5,937 bases of DNA from Fimbriimonadaceae bacterium (GTDB lineage Bacteria; Armatimonadota; Fimbriimonadia; Fimbriimonadales; Fimbriimonadaceae), in contig JALHPH010000115.1 in assembly GCA_022842565.1 (NCBI GenBank), forward strand, positions 1 to 5,937, in the 5' to 3' direction. Shown one piece after another: positions 1 through 5,937 of the stretch. The position numbers were made by a program, and so were the translations under genes. The notes under the pieces were generated by a model, which was not told where the DNA came from, did not search any database, and worked only from the letters and a program-made list of their open reading frames with translations. Position 1 is the first letter of the stretch; every line of letters begins with the position of its first letter.

Positions 1-1184
1 GTCTCCTCGCCTTCTCTGGCGGCCTCGATACCTCTTTTTGCGTGCTCTATCTGCAGGAGCAGGGTTGGGAAGTGCACACCGTCACCGTCGATACCGGCGG
101 TTTTGACGCAGCCGAGCTAGGACGGATCGAAGCGATGGCGGCGCGGCTTGGTGTGGCAAGCCACCAAACCATCGATGCACGCCAAGAGCTCTTCGACCGC
201 ACCCTCAAATACCTCATCTTCGGCAATGTGCTCCGCGGAAATGTCTATCCTCTGAGCGTGAGCGCCGAGCGCGTGGTGCAGGCCAGAGCGGTGGTGCGTG
301 CGGCCCAGTCCGTGAGCGCGCAGGCATTGGCGCACGGCTCGACCGGCGCTGGCAACGATCAGATCCGGTTTGATGTCGCGTTTCGAGCGCTGGCTCCCGA
401 TTTGGCGATCATTACTCCCATCCGCGATCTTGCCCTCTCGCGCGAGCAAGAAACTGCCTTTTTGAAGGAGCGCGGCATCGAAATCCCGGCCAAAACCACG
501 ACCTATAGCATCAACGAAGGAATGTGGGGGACCAGCATTGGCGGTCGCGAGACCCTGACCAGCCACCAGCCGCTCCCCGAGGAAGCCTGGCCAGGCGGCC
601 TGATAGATGTTGCCCGGTCCCCTATGCAGCTTCAAATCCAGTTTGAGAACGGAATTCCGGTTGCTCTTAGCGGTGGGGCCCTCCCGCCGATCCAGCTCAT
701 TCAGAAACTGAACCAAATGGCCGCGCCGTATGGCATCGGGCGTGGCTACCATGTCGGCGACACGATCCTTGGCATCAAGGGCCGGATCGGCTTTGAAGCC
801 GCCGCGGCGACGATCTTGATCCAGGCTCACCGCGAGCTCGAAAAGCTCGTCTTGACAGCGAAGCAGAGCTTCTGGAAGGACCAGCTTGGTAATCTTTACG
901 GCTCGCTGCTGCACGAGGGTCACGCCTTTGACCCCATCTCTTGCAACCTAGAAGCCTTCTTGGAATCCTCGCAAACTCACGTCACGGGCTCGGTTCACCT
1001 GACGCTCGGCCCGCACCACTGCCTGGTCACGGGCGCCGAGTCCGAGTATTCGCTCATGAACCCTGACGTGGCCACTTACGGCGAAGCCAACCGCCTGTGG
1101 ACGGGCGAGGAGGCCGCGGGATTTGCGAAGGTTTATGGCATCCCGCAAACGCTCATCGCCCGCGCGCAAGGGGGCCAATCCTGA
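1..1184 (+). CDS. argG: Argininosuccinate synthase, 5'-partial
   Basis: Joins citrulline and aspartate with ATP to give argininosuccinate, the penultimate step of cytoplasmic arginine synthesis. The frame is open from base 3. The true start lies just upstream of the window, since the first visible residues are LLAFSGGLDTS and the family usually has only about 5-10 residues before this PP-loop. The GTG at 42 lies inside the ATP-binding domain and is not the start. Visible motifs are the PP-loop SGGLDTS (bases 15-35), HGSTGAGND (333-359), and SINEGMWGTSIGGRE (507-551) in the citrulline/aspartate-binding core. The C-terminal multimerisation region follows, with SEYSLMN and YGEANRLWTGEE. About 393 residues are visible, close to the usual 400. 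From memory, blocks such as GNVYPLSVSAER, GYHVGDTILGIKGR and SFWKDQLGNLYG resemble the Bacteroidetes-type ArgG rather than the enterobacterial form. It overlaps the next gene by 4 bases. Function is very secure; the subtype is inferred. Confidence 0.96.
   Translation, partial: LLAFSGGLDTSFCVLYLQEQGWEVHTVTVDTGGFDAAELGRIEAMAARLGVASHQTIDARQELFDRTLKYLIFGNVLRGNVYPLSVSAERVVQARAVVRAAQSVSAQALAHGSTGAGNDQIRFDVAFRALAPDLAIITPIRDLALSREQETAFLKERGIEIPAKTTTYSINEGMWGTSIGGRETLTSHQPLPEEAWPGGLIDVARSPMQLQIQFENGIPVALSGGALPPIQLIQKLNQMAAPYGIGRGYHVGDTILGIKGRIGFEAAAATILIQAHRELEKLVLTAKQSFWKDQLGNLYGSLLHEGHAFDPISCNLEAFLESSQTHVTGSVHLTLGPHHCLVTGAESEYSLMNPDVATYGEANRLWTGEEAAGFAKVYGIPQTLIARAQGGQS
1168..1174 (+). promoter_or_regulatory. 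Shine-Dalgarno-like site favouring a CTG start for gene X
   Basis: AAGGGGG ends 6 bases before the CTG at 1181, which shares its TG with the TGA stop of argG. No comparable purine run lies at a suitable distance before the first in-frame ATG (1223). The same spacing recurs at the gene X/argC junction. This site is the main reason for preferring 1181 as the start. The CTG start itself remains unproven. Confidence 0.5.
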
Positions 1185-2224
1185 GAATCATCGCGGATAA
1201 GATCGGCAGTGTCACCCGCCGCATGCGCCTCAGCCGCACCGTCACTCTGCAATCCGAAATGCACGTGGGCGCCGGGGCCGTCATCGCAGGGCGTGTGCTG
1301 AACGACAAGAACACCTATAACCAAATCGAGGATGTCCACGGACGCTTCTCGGCGGTACAGAAAGGGGATATTGTCGTTGGGGCATTGGGGCATCGAAACG
1401 CCCTGCATGGGTACGAGGGCGTCCTTCCCGAGTCGCTGGCTGTTGGCCAGACCATCCACCTGCTGAACATGGGCGGCGTGATGGGGCATTGCCTCTCGAA
1501 CAACCCCGACGTGGGTCCGCCGTTCGAACTAGAAGTGCTCGGCCAATTGCAGCGGTTTCCTGAATCGCACCACCGCATTGGTGTGCCGGCGAACATCAAG
1601 GATGTCGCGCTCACTGGGCACCCAGGGGCGAGCGCGGTTCCAATCGTCCTCATCGCCGGGACTTGCATGAACGCGGGCAAAACGGCTGCGGCTTGCTGCC
1701 TGGTTCGGTCCTTGGCCCGGGCGGGATTCATCGTCGGCGGAGCCAAACTGACGGGCGTTTCGCTGCAACGCGACATCCTCAGCATGGTCGATTACGGCGC
1801 GGAGCACGCCTTCGATTTCACTGATGTCGGCGTCACGAGCAGCAACATGGAAACGGCCGTCCATTCGGCCGAAGTGATTTTTTCGGAGCTTGCGCAGAAG
1901 GGCTGCACGGTCATCGTCTGCGAAACGGGCGATGGCATTCTGGGCGAATACGGCGTCCAGGCGATCCTGGCTCACGAGGCGACTCGGCAAAACACAGCTG
2001 CGTTTGTGCTTTGCGCCAATGACCCCGTCGGCGTGGTCGGCGGTGTGAATGAGCTTCGCGAGAGTTACGGCATCGAGGTCGACGTAGTCACCGGCCCGGC
2101 CACCGACAACCGTGTGGGCACCCGGTTCGTCGAGGAAAAGGTGGGCGTGCGAGCTCTCAATGCCCGCGTGCAGGGCGCTGAGCTGAGCCAGTTTGTTTTG
2201 GAAAAGGTGAGGGGAAGGGCTTGA
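1181..2224 (+). CDS. P-loop NTPase-like protein of unknown function in the arginine operon (DUF1611-like)
   Basis: I do not recognise a named function. The protein is 347 aa from CTG 1181, or 333 aa from ATG 1223. The N-terminal ~150 residues look beta-rich and carry ALGHRNALHGYEG (68-80, with H71 and H76) and LNMGGVMG (95-102). A Walker A-type loop follows, GTCMNAGKT (160-168, K167). Then come a DFTD motif (212-215), and a hydrophobic strand ending in CETGDG (E248, D251), which may serve as a Walker B or catalytic acid. There is no signal peptide or membrane segment, so it should be cytoplasmic. The GT-x-M-N/D-x-GKT loop followed by GAKLTG and DFTD recalls P-loop proteins often labelled DUF1611-like. 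That family includes DgcN, reported as a D-glutamate N-acetyltransferase. This link is from memory and weak. Overlapping coding with argG and argC implies a co-translated role in arginine or glutamate metabolism, but ATPase, ligase, regulator and acyltransferase are all open. Start choice: CTG has a well-spaced Shine-Dalgarno and a 4-base overlap; ATG 1223 has neither. Confidence 0.85.
   Translation: MRIIADKIGSVTRRMRLSRTVTLQSEMHVGAGAVIAGRVLNDKNTYNQIEDVHGRFSAVQKGDIVVGALGHRNALHGYEGVLPESLAVGQTIHLLNMGGVMGHCLSNNPDVGPPFELEVLGQLQRFPESHHRIGVPANIKDVALTGHPGASAVPIVLIAGTCMNAGKTAAACCLVRSLARAGFIVGGAKLTGVSLQRDILSMVDYGAEHAFDFTDVGVTSSNMETAVHSAEVIFSELAQKGCTVIVCETGDGILGEYGVQAILAHEATRQNTAAFVLCANDPVGVVGGVNELRESYGIEVDVVTGPATDNRVGTRFVEEKVGVRALNARVQGAELSQFVLEKVRGRA
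2209..2214 (+). promoter_or_regulatory. Shine-Dalgarno site for the TTG start of argC
   Basis: GAGGGG lies 6 bases before TTG 2221, inside the end of gene X. It supports the TTG as the real start, which also places the Rossmann glycine motif (GGNGYGGG) at residues 7-14, as expected for ArgC. The stop of gene X (2222-2224) overlaps this start. Confidence 0.6.
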
Positions 2225-3243
2225 GGGCGCTCATTCTGGGCGGCAACGGGTATGGCGGCGGCGAGCTACTGCGGCTTCTGGCCGTGCGCTCCGATGTCGA
2301 GGCCGTCGCGGCGACGTCGCGGCAGTTTGCGGGTCAGCCTTTTACGGCGGCCCACCCTCATCTTGCCGGATTCTATGAGCAGACTTTTCTTGCAGAACCT
2401 GATTTTTCATGGCTAAAAGGTGAGGGCAGCGTGCTCTTCGCGGCGATGCCGCACGGCGAATTGGCCCGTCAGTGGCCAACCATTGCGCCTCACCTTGATG
2501 AAAACACCATTGTCATCGACCTCAGCGCAGATTTCCGCATTGCCGACAGCGAGAGATTCGCGCGGAATTATGGCGGGTCGCACCCTTGCCCGGGCGAGAT
2601 CAGCGCCTGGACCTACGGCCTCCCTGAAACCGGCAATGCCCCGGCCCAAGGCACTCGCCGCATCGCCAATCCGGGGTGCTTTGCCACTGCGCTGCAGCTT
2701 GCTTTGTGGGCAATTCGGGAAGCGGGTCTGCGCGGTCCGGTGGCTGCGTTCGGGGTCACCGGGAGTTCGGGGAGCGGCGCAACTCCGTCGGCCACCACCC
2801 ACCACCCGACTCGCGCGCATGATTTTCGGGCCTACAAGCCCTTGGCGCATCAGCATCAGGCCGAGGTCGAGCAGTTTCTGGACGGCCACAATCTGACCGT
2901 GCACTTCGTTCCTCATTCGGCGCCGTTGGTCCGCGGAATTTTTGTCACCGCTCAATGCCAAGCCACTCGGGCCCAAGCCGATCAAGTGCGCGAACGTCTG
3001 ACCGAATGGTGCCGCAACCATCCATTCCTGCGGCTGGTAGAAGGCACACCAAGGGTCGCGAACGTGGTGGGTACCAACTTCGCCGAACTTTCCTTCGCCC
3101 ACGATGCAGAAAGCATCGCGGTCATGGTCGCGCTTGACAACCTGCTGAAAGGAATGGCTGGGCAAGCGATGCAAAACCTGAATCTGGCCCTCGGTCTGCC
3201 AGAGACAACCGGCCTTTGGGCTCCAGCCGCCGCGCCCGGTTAG
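2221..3243 (+). CDS. argC: N-acetyl-gamma-glutamyl-phosphate reductase (ArgC/LysY family)
   Basis: NADPH-dependent reduction of an acylated (or carrier-bound) glutamyl phosphate to the semialdehyde, the third step of the ornithine branch of arginine synthesis. The protein is 340 aa, normal for the family, and starts at TTG with the cofactor-binding GGNGYGGG at 7-14. Other motifs are SRQFAG (33-38), HPHLAG (45-50), DLSADFR (100-106), the catalytic cysteine C153 in NPGCF, GSSGSG (181-186), a TTHHPTR...YKPLAHQH block (192-212, with the active-site histidine region at 210-212), VRGIFVTAQC (237-246) and DNLLKGMAGQA (306-316). The SR-x-FAG-x-P, HHP-x-RA, YKP and VRG-x-x-x-TAQC blocks closely resemble LysY of Thermus as I remember it, and the HQH resembles Bacteroidetes ArgC. 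The substrate could therefore be N-acetyl-, N-succinyl- or LysW-linked glutamyl phosphate. Sitting downstream of argG favours arginine over lysine synthesis. Its TAG stop overlaps the convergent mutS stop. Confidence 0.93.
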   Translation: MRALILGGNGYGGGELLRLLAVRSDVEAVAATSRQFAGQPFTAAHPHLAGFYEQTFLAEPDFSWLKGEGSVLFAAMPHGELARQWPTIAPHLDENTIVIDLSADFRIADSERFARNYGGSHPCPGEISAWTYGLPETGNAPAQGTRRIANPGCFATALQLALWAIREAGLRGPVAAFGVTGSSGSGATPSATTHHPTRAHDFRAYKPLAHQHQAEVEQFLDGHNLTVHFVPHSAPLVRGIFVTAQCQATRAQADQVRERLTEWCRNHPFLRLVEGTPRVANVVGTNFAELSFAHDAESIAVMVALDNLLKGMAGQAMQNLNLALGLPETTGLWAPAAAPG

Positions 3244-5798
3244 GTCCGCTGCTTCCATTCGCCCAGCAACTGGATGGCCTGAAGCGGCGTCAGCGATTCC
3301 ACGTCCAGTTCGCGCAGCTCCCGTACCATCTCTGGCTCTTCACCCTCGAAAAGCGTGAGCTGTAGCTGCGCCCTTCGGGCCTTGGGCGCGGCCATTTCGG
3401 ATGAGCCCTCCAGTTCGCGCAGGACTTGGCTCGCGCGCGTCACCACGGCCGACGGCATGCCCGCCATTTTGGCGACGTGCAGCCCGTAGCTGCGGTCGGT
3501 CCCGCCCGGAAGCACCCGGTGCGTCCACACAATTTCCTCGCCGACCTCCTTCACGCTCACCCTGAAATTCGCCACCCCCGGGAGCTGCTCGGCGAGCTGA
3601 TTCAGCTGGTGATAGTGGGTGGCAAAGACGCATTTACAGCCGACTTCGCTGAGTCGTTCGATCATCGCCCAAGCAATCGCAAGTCCGTCGAACGTGCTGG
3701 TTCCGCGCCCAACTTCGTCGAACAGCACCAGGCTCTGCGGGCTAGCATGGTTCAGGATGTAGGCGCTTTCTAGCATCTCGACCATGAAAGTGCTCTGCCC
3801 GAGAGCGATCTCGTCTTTGGCACCGATCCTGGCAAAAATACGGTCGCACAAGCCCATTTTGCAGGAGCGTGCCGGGACAAAGCATCCGACTTGGGCCAGC
3901 AAAACGATGAGCGCGATCTGGCGGAGGTACGTCGATTTTCCGCTCATGTTTGGCCCGGTGAGCACCATCAGGCGCGTGCCATCTGGTTCAAACGTCGTAT
4001 CGTTCGGCACGAACTGGCGGGTGTTGGCCTCGACCACCGCATGCCGCCCGCCCACGATGTGGATGCCGTCCTCCGGCACGATCTCGGGTCGGCGGAAACC
4101 GAGTTGCGAGCTGACCTCGCCGAAGGCAGCCAGCGCATCCATTTCGGCGAGCGCCCGCGCGGTCTGCAGCAGGCTGCTGCTTTGCTCGGCGACAGTGGAC
4201 CGCAGCCGAGCAAAGAGCTCTGCTTCCAGCGAGAGCGAGCGTTCTCCAGCGCCCAAAACAGCCGCCTCGCGATCCTTCAGCTCGGCGGTCACGTACCGTT
4301 CTGCGTTGGCGGTGGTCTGCTTGCGGATGTAGTCGTCGGGCACCTTGCTGGAGTGGGTCTTGCTGACCTCTAAATAGTAACCAAACACCGAGTTGAAGCC
4401 GATTTTGAGCGCGCCAATGCCGGTTCGCTCGCGCTCGCGCGCCTCGATTTCGGCGATGTACTGCCGCCCCTCCCTGCTCATGGAGCGAACCAGGTCCAGC
4501 TCGGAATCGTAACCATCGGCGATCACGCCGCCGTCCCGCAGGTGGGTAGGCACTTCGGGCATCAGGGCGCGCGACAGAAGGTCGCCCAGGGCCTGATGGT
4601 CGCCGATCATCGGCTTGAGTTCGGCCAGGCGCCCAGCAGCGATGGCCTCCAGTGGCGGACCGAGCTTGGGCAAGGCGACAAGCGTATTGCGCAGCGCGAC
4701 CAAGTCTCGCGGAGTCGCAAGCTTCGCCACACACCGCGCCACCAGTCTCTCCAGGTCGTGTAGGGCGCGAAGGGCATCGCGCAGGTCCTGGCGGTGCAGG
4801 TGATTTCGCACCAGGTTGCCAACGGCTTCCAGTCGAGCCTGAATCGTCACCGGATCAAGCAGGGGCTGCTCCAGCCATTTTCGAAGTTGCCGCGCGCCGA
4901 ACGAGGTCACGGTCTGATCGATCACCGACAGCAGCGTATAGCGCCGCGAACCATCGCTCAGGTTCGCGCTGATTTCCAGCGCTCGTCGGGTTGAGAGGTC
5001 CATTGACATGTACATCTCCACCGAATAGCTTGAGACGGTGTCCACATGCTCCATTTCGAGCCCGTTATGCTTGGCGTAGGCCAGCACGGCGGCCGCCGCA
5101 ACCATGCCGAGCCGCATGCCGCCGAGGCCAAATCCGGCCAACTGCGATACCTTGAACTGCTGGCACAGCGCACGCTCGGCATGCTGCGGCTTGACCAGTT
5201 CTTGCTTGCTTACCGTGATGCCCATCTGCCGGGCGGCGAGGGTTGCGACCTCGCTCTCGGGATCGGCCACCAGGAGTTCGGCAGGGCGCAGTCGGGCGAG
5301 CTCTTGCAGCACCGTTTCTTGCCAACCATCACGGACCACCTCGGTCACCAGGAACTCGCCCGTCGAGGGATCGAGCACGGCCAGACCGGCATGCTCGTCG
5401 TCGTGCGTGAGGGCCGCGAGGTAGTTGTTTGCCCCGGCCACCAGCATCGAGTCCTCCAAAACAGTGCCAGGAGTCAGGACGCGCGTGACCGCTCGCCGCA
5501 CCAGACCCTTTGCTTGCTTGGGGTCTTCGACTTGGTCGCAAAGCGCGACCTTGTGACCCTTACTGATGAGCCGAGCCAGGTACTTTTCGACGGAGTGGTA
5601 CGGTACCCCGGCCATGGCGATGCGCCCGTTTGCACCGTCTTCCTTGCCCGTCAGCGTGATTTCGAGGGCGGCGGCTGCGGTCTCGGCGTCCTCACCATAG
5701 AATTCGAAAAAGTCGCCGACACGCATGGCCATCAACACCCCGGGATGGGCATCTTTCGCCTCAAAGTACTGTTGCATCAATGGAGTGCGGGCTTTCAT
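3240..5798 (-). CDS. mutS: DNA mismatch repair protein MutS
   Basis: MutS recognises mismatches and small loops after replication and, as an ATP-driven sliding clamp, recruits MutL. The gene is complete at 852 aa (E. coli MutS is 853). The start is ATG at 5798, giving MKARTPLMQQYF. An upstream in-frame TTG at 5843 would add 15 residues unlike the family. Domains in order: the mismatch-binding domain has the F-x-E wedge, F30 and E32 in GDFFEF. Next is EDPKQAKG...TPGT (91-112), then connector and lever regions. The clamp has NAERY from N498. The ATPase has Walker A GPNMSGKS (615-622, K621), Walker B/signature DEVGRGTSTFDG (D694, E695) and THYH (727-730, H728). A beta-clamp-binding motif QLTLF lies at 813-817, ahead of the C-terminal helical tail. 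All key residues are present, so this is repair MutS rather than MutS2. No Shine-Dalgarno is evident before the ATG. It is convergent with argC and divergent from the membrane-protein gene. Confidence 0.98.
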   Translation of the reverse strand: MKARTPLMQQYFEAKDAHPGVLMAMRVGDFFEFYGEDAETAAAALEITLTGKEDGANGRIAMAGVPYHSVEKYLARLISKGHKVALCDQVEDPKQAKGLVRRAVTRVLTPGTVLEDSMLVAGANNYLAALTHDDEHAGLAVLDPSTGEFLVTEVVRDGWQETVLQELARLRPAELLVADPESEVATLAARQMGITVSKQELVKPQHAERALCQQFKVSQLAGFGLGGMRLGMVAAAAVLAYAKHNGLEMEHVDTVSSYSVEMYMSMDLSTRRALEISANLSDGSRRYTLLSVIDQTVTSFGARQLRKWLEQPLLDPVTIQARLEAVGNLVRNHLHRQDLRDALRALHDLERLVARCVAKLATPRDLVALRNTLVALPKLGPPLEAIAAGRLAELKPMIGDHQALGDLLSRALMPEVPTHLRDGGVIADGYDSELDLVRSMSREGRQYIAEIEARERERTGIGALKIGFNSVFGYYLEVSKTHSSKVPDDYIRKQTTANAERYVTAELKDREAAVLGAGERSLSLEAELFARLRSTVAEQSSSLLQTARALAEMDALAAFGEVSSQLGFRRPEIVPEDGIHIVGGRHAVVEANTRQFVPNDTTFEPDGTRLMVLTGPNMSGKSTYLRQIALIVLLAQVGCFVPARSCKMGLCDRIFARIGAKDEIALGQSTFMVEMLESAYILNHASPQSLVLFDEVGRGTSTFDGLAIAWAMIERLSEVGCKCVFATHYHQLNQLAEQLPGVANFRVSVKEVGEEIVWTHRVLPGGTDRSYGLHVAKMAGMPSAVVTRASQVLRELEGSSEMAAPKARRAQLQLTLFEGEEPEMVRELRELDVESLTPLQAIQLLGEWKQRT

Positions 5799-5855
5799 GC
5801 TGCGTGTTGACTGCAAAGAGTATGACCGCCCAAAGGGATACAATCAGGAAGCAGC
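5799..5855. promoter_or_regulatory. Divergent spacer between mutS and the membrane-protein gene
   Basis: This 57-bp spacer must hold signals for both genes unless transcription enters from elsewhere. On the + strand a -10-like TACAAT (5839-5844) sits close to the start, without a convincing -35 at 17 bases. On the - strand a weak CATACT (complement of 5819-5824) could serve mutS. Neither promoter is strong by eye, so the call is positional rather than motif-proven. Confidence 0.3.
5846..5851 (+). promoter_or_regulatory. Shine-Dalgarno site for the gene starting at 5856
   Basis: AGGAAG lies 4 bases before the ATG at 5856. It is the main evidence, with the hydrophobic N-terminus that follows, that a real gene begins here. 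Confidence 0.6.
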
Positions 5856-5937
5856 ATGAGTACCCTCATCAAAAAGTGGATCATTTTGACGGTGGCAATT
5901 GTGGCTGCTGCGTTCCTCACCTCCTCTTTCGGATTGG
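5856..5937 (+). CDS. Small membrane protein, possibly phage-holin family (YvlD-like), 3'-partial
   Basis: Only the first 27 codons are visible before the window ends. The reading starts MSTLIKKWIILTVAIVAAAF: a short lysine-bearing head, then a continuous hydrophobic stretch from about residue 8 to 21, which is a transmembrane helix or signal anchor. The KKW-hydrophobic pattern at the extreme N-terminus recalls small 'phage holin family' (YvlD-like) membrane proteins, chromosomal proteins of about 110-130 residues whose role is not firmly known and which are not evidence of a prophage. A signal peptide of an exported protein is the main alternative. A good Shine-Dalgarno precedes the ATG. It is divergent from mutS. 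Confidence 0.65.
   Translation, partial: MSTLIKKWIILTVAIVAAAFLTSSFGL

Noticed and set aside
117..923. 268-codon open frame on the - strand, antisense to argG
   Set aside because: It shadows the conserved argG coding frame, is Arg- and Asp-rich, and has no family motif.
1097..1222. Extension of gene X to a GTG at 1097, inside argG
   Set aside because: The 28 added codons before 1181 read as an out-of-frame shadow of the argG C-terminus (Arg/Gly/Pro-rich), with no Shine-Dalgarno before the GTG and an 88-base overlap.
2413..3258. 281-codon open frame on the - strand, antisense to argC and running into the mutS end
   Set aside because: It is opposite the conserved ArgC catalytic region and has no motif. 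The strand's real gene here, mutS, ends at 3240.
5046..5810. 254-codon open frame on the + strand, antisense to the 5' half of mutS
   Set aside because: It lies opposite a full-length, motif-complete mutS. Long antisense frames are expected opposite high-GC coding sequence, and its translation is low-complexity, with many H, R and G and no recognisable domain.
5799..5843. Extension of MutS to a TTG at 5843
   Set aside because: MutS proteins normally begin a few residues before the TPLMQQYF-type block, so ATG 5798 fits. The extra 15 residues look like translated spacer.
5807..5844. TTGACT (5807-5812) and TACAAT (5839-5844) as a -35/-10 promoter pair
   Set aside because: The spacing is 26 bases, far from the usual 16-18, so they cannot form one standard promoter.
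5856..5937. Holin-like gene as a sign of a prophage
   Set aside because: Chromosomal proteins named 'phage holin family' are widespread outside phages, and nothing else phage-like is present. The fragment is also too short to name firmly.

Overview
The window is gene-dense, high-GC bacterial chromosome with no mobile element, RNA gene, CRISPR array or long intergenic space. It holds four CDSs and the start of a fifth. No close organism match can be established by reading alone. The ArgG resembles the distinctive Bacteroidetes-type ArgG, and the ArgC resembles LysY/ArgC enzymes of the Thermus and Bacteroidetes kind. The high GC and the SD-plus-unusual-start junctions would suit a deep-branching phylum such as Armatimonadota (Fimbriimonadia-like) or a relative. 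That placement is a low-confidence impression.

Left half (1-3243, + strand): a tightly packed arginine-biosynthesis operon fragment. It runs argG (5' end cut by the window edge), then an unrecognised P-loop protein (here 'gene X'), then argC. Each junction is a 4-base NTGA overlap, in which the stop codon of one gene shares bases with a non-ATG start of the next (CTGA, then TTGA). Each is preceded by a G-rich Shine-Dalgarno-like stretch with a 6-base spacer. This suggests translational coupling and balanced production. ArgC makes the semialdehyde midway through the pathway and ArgG acts near the end on citrulline. The role of gene X between them is unknown and is the most interesting question in the window.

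Right half (3240-5798, - strand): a complete, canonical mutS mismatch-repair gene with intact mismatch-recognition, ATPase and clamp-binding motifs. It converges on argC, and the two stop codons overlap by 4 bases, so there is no intergenic terminator between them.

Right edge (5799-5937): a 57-bp divergent spacer, then the beginning of a + strand gene for a small membrane protein, possibly of the phage-holin (YvlD-like) family, cut by the window end. I found no clear new multi-gene system. The best candidate for something undescribed is gene X embedded in the arginine operon.
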